Below, in pieces: positions 8,471-16,754 of a stretch of 46,608 nt of DNA (its first letter is position 1; every line of letters begins with the position of its first letter). Origin of the DNA: Clostridia bacterium (GTDB lineage: Bacteria; Bacillota; Clostridia; RUG12999); assembly GCA_017396395.1 (NCBI GenBank), contig JAFQMF010000007.1:1-46608 (forward strand), read 5' to 3'. Both the position numbers and the translations under genes were made by a program. The notes beneath the pieces are model-generated. The model saw nothing but the letters and a program-made list of their open reading frames with translations, did no database searches and had not been told where the DNA came from.

Positions 8471-9730
8471 ATGAAAATTTTAGTTGTAGGCGGCGGAGGC
8501 CGTGAACATACAATTATTAAAAAAATAAGGGAAAATCCCTCTGTTACTGAAATTTTTGCATTGCCTGGTAATGGCGGTATTTCAAAAGATGCAAAGTGTG
8601 TAGATATTGGTGCAAAGGAAACAGATAAAATTGTAGAATTTGCAAAAAAAGAAAATATTGATTTTGCAATTGTTGCACCTGATGACCCACTTGTTCTTGG
8701 TACAGTTGACCTTCTGGAAAAAGCAGGAATACCTTGCTTTGGTCCTGATAAAAAGGCTGCAATAATTGAAGGAAGTAAAGTTTTTTCAAAAAATCTTATG
8801 AAAAAATATAACATTCCTACAGCAAAATACGAAACCTTTGATAATATGGAGGACGCTCTTTCTTATCTTGAAACTGCACCTGTTCCTACAGTTATCAAAG
8901 CTGATGGACTTGCTCTTGGCAAGGGTGTTGTAATAGCTATGACAAGAGATGAAGCTGTAAATGCTGTTAAATCAATGATGCAGGATAAGGTTTTTGGCGA
9001 AAGCGGAAATCATATAGTTATTGAGGAATTTTTAGAAGGACCTGAAGTTTCTGTTCTTTCTTTTACAGATGGTAAAACTATGGTGCCTATGGTTTCTTCA
9101 ATGGACCATAAAAGAGCACTTGACGGAGATAAAGGCTTAAATACGGGGGGTATGGGTACAATTGCACCTAACCCTTATTATACACCTGATATAGCAGACA
9201 GATGTATGAAGGAGATTTTCCTTCCTACAATGGAAGCTATGAATAGCGAAGGAAGAACATTTAAGGGCTGTTTGTATTTTGGTTTAATGCTTACAGAAAA
9301 TGGTCCTAAGGTTATAGAATATAATTGCCGTTTCGGGGATCCTGAAACTCAGGTTGTTCTTCCTCTTTTAAAAACAGATTTACTTGATATTATGATGGCA
9401 GTTTCAAACGAAACACTTGATAAGATTAATGTAGAGTTTTCTGAAAGTAGTGCTTGCTGTGTTGTAATGGCATCAAATGGTTATCCGGGAAAATATGAAA
9501 CAGGATTTGAAATTACTGTTGATGATGATTTTAAAGGTAATCTTTATATTGCAGGTGCTAAGCTGGACGGAGAAAAGCTCCTTTCAGGCGGTGGAAGAGT
9601 ACTTGGAATTACAGCAGTGGGTGACAGCTTAAAGGATGCTGTTGAAAAATGCTATATGCAAGTAGAAAAAGTGCATTTTGAAAATGCATTTTACAGAAAA
9701 GATATTGGACAAAGAGCATTAAAAGCTTAA
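8471..9730 (+). CDS. purD: phosphoribosylamine-glycine ligase (GARS)
   Basis: 419 residues from the ATG at 8471. AGGTGG (8457-8462) lies 8 nt upstream of this ATG, and an in-frame GTG at 8459 lies within it, so the shorter start is preferred. N-terminal dinucleotide-like loop MKILVVGGGGREHTI; ATP-grasp core with PTVIKADGLALGKGV and VIEEFLEGPEVSVL; then the PurD hallmark NTGGMGTIAPNPYY, and EYNCRFGDPETQ carrying metal-binding residues. The reaction is PRA plus glycine plus ATP to GAR, using glycine from the upstream glyA product. Confidence 0.96.
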   Translation: MKILVVGGGGREHTIIKKIRENPSVTEIFALPGNGGISKDAKCVDIGAKETDKIVEFAKKENIDFAIVAPDDPLVLGTVDLLEKAGIPCFGPDKKAAIIEGSKVFSKNLMKKYNIPTAKYETFDNMEDALSYLETAPVPTVIKADGLALGKGVVIAMTRDEAVNAVKSMMQDKVFGESGNHIVIEEFLEGPEVSVLSFTDGKTMVPMVSSMDHKRALDGDKGLNTGGMGTIAPNPYYTPDIADRCMKEIFLPTMEAMNSEGRTFKGCLYFGLMLTENGPKVIEYNCRFGDPETQVVLPLLKTDLLDIMMAVSNETLDKINVEFSESSACCVVMASNGYPGKYETGFEITVDDDFKGNLYIAGAKLDGEKLLSGGGRVLGITAVGDSLKDAVEKCYMQVEKVHFENAFYRKDIGQRALKA

Positions 9731-9744
9731 GAGGATTTGATATT

Positions 9745-12700
9745 ATGGTTTATAGAGTATATGTAGAAAAAAAAGAAAATTTAAGAAATGATGCAATTTC
9801 TTTAAAAAGCGATATCAATAACCTTCTTGGCATCACTTCTGTAAAAGAAGTCAGATGTCTTAATCGTTATGATGTGGAAGGCATTGATAAAGCTCTTTTT
9901 GAAACAAGCGTTAAAACAGTTTTTTCAGAGCCTCAGCTAGATGATGTATATTATGATTTATCATGTCTTGACGGCTATTATGTATTTGGCACAGAATATC
10001 TTCCAGGTCAGTTTGACCAGAGAGCAGATTCTGCTGCACAATGTATTCAGATTATTTCAGAAGGGGATAGACCTACAGTTAAAACTGCAAAGATTTATGC
10101 TTTAAAGGGTGAAATCTCTAATGAAGATATTGAAGCTATTATAAAATATGTTATTAACCCTGTTGAGTCAAAACAAGCAGAACTTGGCGTACTAGATACT
10201 TTGAAAACAGAGTTTGAAATTCCAACTTCTGTTGCTACTTTAGATGGTTTTATAACATATGAAAGGCCTGAACTTGAAAATATGATATCAAGTCTTGGTC
10301 TTGCGATGGATATTGATGATATTACTTTCTGTCGAGATTACTTTAAGAAAGAAGGAAGAAATCCAACAATTACAGAAATTAAAATGATTGATACCTATTG
10401 GTCTGACCACTGTCGTCATACTACATTTTTAACAACTATTGATAGTGTGCAGTTTGAGGACAAGCTTTTACAGGATGCATATGATAAGTATTTACAGACA
10501 CGAAAAGAGCTGGGAAGAACAAAGCCTATAAACTTAATGGATATTGGTACACTTTCAGCGAAATACCTTAAAAAGACTGGTAAGCTTGCTAAGCTTGATG
10601 AATCAGAAGAAATCAACGCTTGTACAGTAAAAATTAAGGTGAATATTGACGGAAAAGATGAGGATTGGCTGTTACTTTTTAAAAACGAAACACATAATCA
10701 TCCTACCGAAATAGAGCCTTTTGGCGGTGCGGCAACTTGTATCGGCGGTGCTATTCGTGACCCATTATCAGGAAGGTCATATGTATATGGTGCTATGCGT
10801 GTTACAGGTGCGGGAGATCCTTTAAAATCTGTTAAAGATACTATCCCAGGCAAACTTCCTCAAAAGAAGATTGTTACTACTGCTGCAAACGGTTATAGCT
10901 CATATGGTAATCAAATTGGTCTTGCAACAGGTCAGGTTGATGAATTATATCATGATGGTTATGTTGCAAAAAGAATGGAAATCGGTGCTGTAATTGCGGC
11001 TGCTCCTGAAAAGAATGTAAGGAGAGAAAGACCCGAAGACGGAGATATTGTTATTCTTCTTGGAGGCAGAACAGGTCGTGATGGTTGCGGCGGTGCTACA
11101 GGCTCATCAAAATCTCATAATGTATCTTCTCTTGAAAGCTGTGGTGCTGAAGTTCAAAAGGGTAATGCCCCTGAAGAGCGTAAATTACAGAGATTATTCA
11201 GAAATCCTGAAGCATCTTCACTTATTAAAAGATGTAACGATTTTGGTGCTGGTGGAGTTTCTGTTGCAGTAGGTGAACTTGCTGACGGTCTTGAAATTGA
11301 CCTAAACAGCGTTCCTAAGAAATATGAAGGACTTGACGGAACTGAGCTTGCTATTAGTGAATCTCAGGAAAGAATGGCTGTTGTAGTTGAAAAGGATAAG
11401 GTGGAAAGATTTAAAGAGCTTGCAAGTCAGGAAAATGTTGAAGCAACAGTTGTAGCTAAGGTTACAGAAAATCCACGACTTGTTATGAAATGGAATGGAA
11501 AAAATATTGTTGATTTATCAAGAGAGTTTTTAAATTCCAATGGTGCAGAAAAACATATTGATGTTTGCTGCAGTAAGCCAGCTGATTTTAATAAAGATAT
11601 TCCTGCTGATTTTACTAACGGAATGACAGATTTAGCAGGAGATTTAAATGTATGTTCTAAACGCGGTTTATCAGAAAGATTTGACTCTACAATTGGCAGA
11701 GGTACAGTACTTATGCCTTTTGGCGGAAAAAATCAGTTAACACCTCCTCAGGCAATGGTTCATACTGTATCTACAATCTCAGGCAAAACTGATACTTGTT
11801 CATATATGTCTTGGGGATACAACCCGTTTATTTCTGAAAAAAGCCCGTATCACGGTGCTTATTTAGCAGTTGTTGAATCAGTATCCAAGCTTATTGCAAC
11901 AGGTGCTAATTTTGAAGATGTATATTTAACCTTCCAGGAATATTTTGAAAAACCATTAAAAGAAGCAAAAAGATGGGGAAAACCAATGTCAGCACTTTTA
12001 GGTGCGTTTATGGCTCAGCAGGATTATGAAATTGCTGCAATTGGCGGTAAGGATTCAATGAGTGGGACTTTTGAAAATATTACTGTTCCTCCTACGCTGG
12101 TTTCTTTTGCTGTTACAACAGGAAATATTAAAACTGTAACATCACCTGAATTTAAAAAAGCCGGAAATAAAGTTGTTATTCTTACTCCTGAGTATGATGC
12201 TTCAGGACTTCCTGTAGCTTCTTCAGTTAAAGAAATTTTTAATAAGGTTTATAGTCTTATTAAAAACGGCAGAGCTATTTCTGCATATACACCAACCTAT
12301 GGCGGTATTGCTGAAGCTATAATGAAAATGTCAATCGGAAACGGAATAGGATTTTCTTTTGATAATAATGTTTCTATGGACAGTATATTTGGATACAATT
12401 ATGGTTCATTTATACTTGAACTTAATTGTGACGAAGAAATAGGAACACTTTTAGGTTATACTATGGAGGAAAAGGCTATATCCTACAAAAGTGAAAAGGT
12501 TACAATAGATGCTTTGTTGAATAATTATGAAAACAAGCTTGAGCCTGTATTTTCATGCAATACTAAACAGCAGCAGAAGGATATTCCTACACTTTCATAT
12601 GACGCAAATAAGACATATAAAGCAAGCGTTATTACCGCTAAGCCCAAAGTTTTAATTCCTGTATTTCCAGGTACAAACTGTGAATATGACAGTGCCAAGG

Positions 12701-13437
12701 CATTTAATGAAGCAGGTGCAGATACAGATATATTTGTTATTAAAAACCTTTCTGCACAGGATGTTTCGGAATCTGCAAATGAATTTGCAAGAAGAGTTAA
12801 AGAAAGTAATATTATATTTGTTCCTGGCGGATTTTCCGGCGGTGACGAGCCTGACGGTTCTGGTAAGCTGATTACAGCGTTTTTCAGAAATGAAAAGGTT
12901 GCCTTTGAAGTAAATCAGCTTTTAAAATCCCGTGATGGTCTTATGTGCGGAATTTGTAATGGTTTCCAGGCACTTATTAAGCTTGGACTTGTTACAACAG
13001 GAGAAATTACTGAAACAGATGAAAACTCAGCTACTTTAACTTATAACACTATTGGAAGACACCAGTCTAAGATAGTAAATACAAGAGTTTCTTCTAATAA
13101 ATCACCATGGCTTATGAATGTACAACCTGGACAGGTTTATAAAGTACCGATTTCCCATGGAGAAGGAAGATTTATTGCACCTTCTGATGTACTTAATAAG
13201 CTTGCTGAAAATGGACAGATTTTCTCCCAGTATGTTGATTTTGACGGCAATCCTACTGCTCAGGTACATTTTAACCCCAACAACTCAATGTGGGCAATTG
13301 AAGGTATTGTATCTCCCGACGGCAGAGTTCTTGGAAAAATGGGACATAGTGAAAGATATGCTGAAGGTTTATATAAAAATGTTGAAGGTAATTATGATAT
13401 GGGACTGTTTGATTCAGCAGTTAAATACTTTAAATAA
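9745..13437 (+). CDS. purL: phosphoribosylformylglycinamidine synthase, single-chain form (PurL)
   Basis: 1230 residues, a fused large PurL rather than the PurS/PurL/PurQ set of Bacillus. The order is a PurS-like N-terminal part, a linker with TYWSDHCRHTTF (about 214-225), two AIR-synthetase-like halves (NETHNHPTEIEPFGGAATC, then GGKDSMSGTFEN), and a class I glutaminase from about residue 970. The glutaminase shows IPVFPGTNCEYDSAKAF, FVPGGFSGGDEPDG, the nucleophile in MCGICNGFQAL (Cys near 1068) and SHGEGRF (His near 1138). This is the clostridial fused type. It converts FGAR to FGAM with glutamine and ATP. The upstream AGAGG is about 10 nt from the ATG. Confidence 0.97.
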   Translation: MVYRVYVEKKENLRNDAISLKSDINNLLGITSVKEVRCLNRYDVEGIDKALFETSVKTVFSEPQLDDVYYDLSCLDGYYVFGTEYLPGQFDQRADSAAQCIQIISEGDRPTVKTAKIYALKGEISNEDIEAIIKYVINPVESKQAELGVLDTLKTEFEIPTSVATLDGFITYERPELENMISSLGLAMDIDDITFCRDYFKKEGRNPTITEIKMIDTYWSDHCRHTTFLTTIDSVQFEDKLLQDAYDKYLQTRKELGRTKPINLMDIGTLSAKYLKKTGKLAKLDESEEINACTVKIKVNIDGKDEDWLLLFKNETHNHPTEIEPFGGAATCIGGAIRDPLSGRSYVYGAMRVTGAGDPLKSVKDTIPGKLPQKKIVTTAANGYSSYGNQIGLATGQVDELYHDGYVAKRMEIGAVIAAAPEKNVRRERPEDGDIVILLGGRTGRDGCGGATGSSKSHNVSSLESCGAEVQKGNAPEERKLQRLFRNPEASSLIKRCNDFGAGGVSVAVGELADGLEIDLNSVPKKYEGLDGTELAISESQERMAVVVEKDKVERFKELASQENVEATVVAKVTENPRLVMKWNGKNIVDLSREFLNSNGAEKHIDVCCSKPADFNKDIPADFTNGMTDLAGDLNVCSKRGLSERFDSTIGRGTVLMPFGGKNQLTPPQAMVHTVSTISGKTDTCSYMSWGYNPFISEKSPYHGAYLAVVESVSKLIATGANFEDVYLTFQEYFEKPLKEAKRWGKPMSALLGAFMAQQDYEIAAIGGKDSMSGTFENITVPPTLVSFAVTTGNIKTVTSPEFKKAGNKVVILTPEYDASGLPVASSVKEIFNKVYSLIKNGRAISAYTPTYGGIAEAIMKMSIGNGIGFSFDNNVSMDSIFGYNYGSFILELNCDEEIGTLLGYTMEEKAISYKSEKVTIDALLNNYENKLEPVFSCNTKQQQKDIPTLSYDANKTYKASVITAKPKVLIPVFPGTNCEYDSAKAFNEAGADTDIFVIKNLSAQDVSESANEFARRVKESNIIFVPGGFSGGDEPDGSGKLITAFFRNEKVAFEVNQLLKSRDGLMCGICNGFQALIKLGLVTTGEITETDENSATLTYNTIGRHQSKIVNTRVSSNKSPWLMNVQPGQVYKVPISHGEGRFIAPSDVLNKLAENGQIFSQYVDFDGNPTAQVHFNPNNSMWAIEGIVSPDGRVLGKMGHSERYAEGLYKNVEGNYDMGLFDSAVKYFK

Positions 13438-13449
13438 GGAGAGAGAAAA

Positions 13450-14940
13450 ATGGCATTTTATTATGAAGATGTATCACGTACATTTAACGAATATTTGATT
13501 GTTCCTGGATATTCTTCCGCACAATGTATCCCTGCAAATGTTAGCTTAAAAACACCTCTTGTTAAATTCAAAAAAGGGGAGGAGCCTGCAATTTCACTTA
13601 ATATTCCTATGGTTTCTGCAATTATGCAGTCAGTATCAGGAGACAGACTTGCAGTTGCTCTTGCTAAAGAAGGCGGTGTTTCCTTCATTTACGGTTCACA
13701 AAGTATTGAAGAAGAAGCAGCAATGGTTGCAAAGGTTAAGGGATATAAAGCAGGATTTGTAAAAAGTGAATGTAATTTAAAACCTGATAATACTTTAAAA
13801 GATGTTCTTGATTTAAAAGAGAAAACAGGTCATTCCACAGTTGCAGTTACAGAGGACGGAACCGCTAACGGAAAGCTTCTTGGTATTGTATCAAGCCGTG
13901 ATTACAGAGTAAGCAGAATGGACCTAGATACTCAGGTATCAGAGTTTATGACTTCTCTTGATAAGCTTGTATATGCAAAAGAAGGCGTAACACTCAGCGA
14001 AGCAAATGATATTTTATGGGAACATAAAATAAATTCTCTTCCTATTGTAAGTAATGAAGGTAAACTTTGCTACTTTGTATTCAGAAAAGACTATGACGAA
14101 CATAAAAATAATCCTAATGATTTACTTGATTCTCAAAAAAGATATATCGTAGGTGCAGGTATAAATACCAGAGACTATGCAGAGCGTGTTCCTGCTCTTG
14201 TTGAAGCAGGTGCTGATGTGCTTTGTATTGACTCTTCTGAAGGATTTTCCGAGTGGCAAAAGCTTACTATTGACTTTATACGCGAAAAATATGGCGATAC
14301 AGTAAAGGTTGGTGCCGGAAACGTTGTAGATAAGGAAGGTTTTAACTACCTTGCACAGTGTGGTGCTGATTTTATCAAAGTTGGTATCGGTGGCGGTTCT
14401 ATTTGTATAACAAGAGAAACTAAAGGTATAGGCAGAGGTCAGGCAACTGCTTTAATTGAAGTTTGTAAAGCAAGAGATGAATATTTTGAAAAAACTGGTG
14501 TTTATATTCCTGTTTGTTCTGATGGCGGTATAGTTCATGACCACCATATGACACTTGCTCTTGCTATGGGTGCTGATTTCCTTATGCTGGGAAGATATTT
14601 TGCAAGATTTGAAGAATCTCCAACAGATAAAATTAATATTAACGGTACTCTTATGAAGGAATATTGGGGAGAAGGCTCTAACCGTGCAAGAAACTGGCAA
14701 AGATATGACCTTGGCGGTGCATCAAAGCTTTCCTTTGAAGAGGGTGTTGATTCCTATGTTCCTTATGCAGGTAAACTTTGCGATAATGTGGCAAGAACTC
14801 TTGCTAAGGTTAAATCAACTATGTGTAACTGTGGTGCTCTTACAATTTCAGAACTTCAGCAAAAAGCAAAAATTACACTTGTTTCTTCTGTAAGTATTGT
14901 TGAAGGTGGAGCACACGATGTAATTCCAAAAACTAAGTAA
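13450..14940 (+). CDS. guaB: IMP dehydrogenase
   Basis: 496 residues. It oxidises IMP to XMP with NAD+, the rate-limiting step towards GMP. The TIM barrel is interrupted by a pair of CBS domains (about residues 100-220, with [18 protein letters not shown] and [13 protein letters not shown]). The catalytic loop is [21 protein letters not shown] with nucleophile Cys319. In the well-studied forms the stretch after Cys is TTR...GVGVPQ; here it is [12 protein letters not shown], a variant form. Downstream is [20 protein letters not shown]. It follows GGAGAGAG at a normal distance. Its presence within a ZTP-controlled operon ties GMP branch flux to one-carbon status. Confidence 0.95.
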   Translation: MAFYYEDVSRTFNEYLIVPGYSSAQCIPANVSLKTPLVKFKKGEEPAISLNIPMVSAIMQSVSGDRLAVALAKEGGVSFIYGSQSIEEEAAMVAKVKGYKAGFVKSECNLKPDNTLKDVLDLKEKTGHSTVAVTEDGTANGKLLGIVSSRDYRVSRMDLDTQVSEFMTSLDKLVYAKEGVTLSEANDILWEHKINSLPIVSNEGKLCYFVFRKDYDEHKNNPNDLLDSQKRYIVGAGINTRDYAERVPALVEAGADVLCIDSSEGFSEWQKLTIDFIREKYGDTVKVGAGNVVDKEGFNYLAQCGADFIKVGIGGGSICITRETKGIGRGQATALIEVCKARDEYFEKTGVYIPVCSDGGIVHDHHMTLALAMGADFLMLGRYFARFEESPTDKININGTLMKEYWGEGSNRARNWQRYDLGGASKLSFEEGVDSYVPYAGKLCDNVARTLAKVKSTMCNCGALTISELQQKAKITLVSSVSIVEGGAHDVIPKTK

Positions 14941-14959
14941 ATATAGAAGGTGAATTAAA

Positions 14960-16635
14960 GTGTCATATAAAACTGATATTGAAATAGCTCAGGAAACTAT
15001 AATGAAACCTATATCTGAAATTGCAGACTTTGCTGGTGTAGATGATAAATATGTTGAGCCTTATGGAAAATACAAGGCAAAGATTGATTTATCACTTCTT
15101 TCAGATAGCAAAGAAAAAAAGACGGAAAACTTATTTTAGTAACTGCTATTACTCCAACTCCTGCAGGTGAAGGTAAAACAACTACCACTATCGGCCTTGC
15201 AGATGGTCTTAAGAAAATAGGTAAAAATGTGGTTGTTGCACTTCGTGAGCCTTCGCTTGGACCTGTTTTTGGAGTTAAAGGCGGTGCTGCCGGCGGTGGT
15301 TACGCTCAGGTTGTACCAATGGAGGATATTAACCTTCATTTTACAGGAGATTTCCACGCAATTGGTGCTGCTAATAATCTTCTTGCTGCAATGCTTGATA
15401 ATCATATTTATCAGGGCAATAGTCTTAATATTGACCCAAGAAGAATTACTTGGAAAAGATGCGTAGATATGAATGACCGTCAGCTTAGATTTGTTACAGA
15501 TGGTCTTGGCGGGCGTGTTAATGGCGTTCCAAGAGAAGATGGATATGATATTACTGTTGCTTCTGAAATTATGGCAATTTTCTGTCTTGCATCTTCTATT
15601 GAAGATTTAAAAGATAGGCTTTCAAAAATAATTGTAGGTTATACCTATGACGAAAAGCCTGTTACAGCAGGTGATTTAAAAGCCGTTGGTGCAATGACTG
15701 CACTTTTAAAGGACGCACTTAAGCCTAATCTTGTACAGACTTTAGAAGGCACACCTGCATTTGTTCACGGCGGTCCTTTTGCTAATATTGCTCATGGTTG
15801 CAACTCTGTTATAGCAACACGTATGGCAATGAAAATGGGAGATTACGCTATTACAGAAGCTGGTTTTGGTGCTGACCTTGGTGCTGAAAAGTTTCTTGAT
15901 ATTAAATGTAGATATGCTGGTCTTAAACCCTCTACAGTAGTAATAGTAGCAACAATAAGAGCACTTAAAATGCATGGGGGAGTTGCTAAAAGCGAACTTG
16001 GTAGCGAAAATTTACAGGCTCTTGAAAAAGGTATTCCAAACCTTTTAAAACACGTTTCTAACATTAAGGATGTTTATAAACTTCCTTCCGTTGTTGCTGT
16101 AAATAGATTTCCTACTGATACCGATAAAGAAGTTGAGCTTATTATAAACAAATGTAAAGAGCTTGGGGTAAATGTTGTTTTATCTGATGTTTGGGCAAAA
16201 GGCGGAGAAGGCGGAATTGACCTTGCGCGTGAGGTAGTAAGTCTTTGTGAGAAAGATAATGACTTTACTTTCAGCTATGAGCTTGAAGGCAGTATAGAGG
16301 ATAAAATCGAGGATGTTGTTAAGAAAATTTATGGCGGTGATGGTATAAATATCACACCTCAGGCTAAAAAGCAGATAGCTACTCTTACCGCTTTAGGTTT
16401 TGATAAATTACCTATTTGTGTTGCTAAAACTCAGTATAGCTTTTCTGATGATATGACAAAATTAGGTGCACCGAAAAACTTTACAGTTACAGTAAGAAAT
16501 GTTAAAGTTTCTGCAGGTGCTGGTTTTGTAGTAGTTTTAACCGGTGATATTATGACTATGCCCGGACTTCCAAAGGCTCCTGCAGCAGAAAAGATTGATG
16601 TAGATAGTAACGGAAAAATAACGGGACTGTTTTAA
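14960..16635 (+). CDS. fhs: formate-tetrahydrofolate ligase, interrupted by a -1 frameshift at an A7 run
   Basis: GTG start at 14960 after AGAAGGTG. Frame 1 encodes 59 residues ending [12 protein letters not shown] and a TAG at 15137. The rest continues in the -1 frame from GAC at 15121 ([20 protein letters not shown]). One extra A in the A7 run (15114-15120), or a -1 slip, gives an uninterrupted 558-residue protein, the normal length. The P-loop [12 protein letters not shown] is encoded at 15154-15189, before any good in-frame restart, so a restarted product would lack it. Other motifs: [18 protein letters not shown] and [13 protein letters not shown]. The enzyme makes 10-formyl-THF from formate, feeding purN and the AICAR transformylase. 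The site reads A_AAA_AAG, a known -1 slippery heptamer. Sequencing error, mutation or real slippage cannot be told apart here. Confidence 0.9.
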
Positions 16636-16638
16636 TAT

Positions 16639-16667
16639 AAAAAAAGACGCCAAAAGCGTCTTTTTTT
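16639..16667 (+). terminator. intrinsic terminator of the purine operon
   Basis: AAAAAGACGC (16641-16650), loop CAAAA, GCGTCTTTTT (16656-16665) within a T7 run, starting four bases after the fhs stop. It ends the roughly 15-kb transcript that begins near 1491. Confidence 0.92.
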
Positions 16668-16690
16668 ATTTCTATAATTTTCTTAAATAG

Positions 16691-16712
16691 TATTTAGAAA
16701 TATTTCTAAATA
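16691..16712. repeat. perfect 22-bp palindrome between convergent terminators
   Basis: TATTTAGAAAT followed directly by its exact reverse complement ATTTCTAAATA. It has no loop and lies between the fhs and hppA terminators. It contains no codons of either gene. Confidence 0.6.
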
Positions 16713-16718
16713 GAACAT

Positions 16719-16753
16719 AAAAAAAGTGGGAACTTTATGTTCCCACTTTTTTT
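16719..16753. terminator. intrinsic terminator of hppA (bidirectional form)
   Basis: GTGGGAAC (16726-16733), loop TTTAT, GTTCCCAC (16739-16746), flanked by A-run and T7. It lies directly after the hppA stop on the minus strand and would also stop plus-strand read-through from fhs. Confidence 0.9.
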
Positions 16754-16754
16754 A

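Noticed and set aside
15229..16635. fhs as a shorter gene starting at the GTG at 15229
   Set aside because: It would lack the ATP-binding loop encoded at 15154-15189, has no good ribosome binding site there, and the upstream part is homologous Fhs in another frame.
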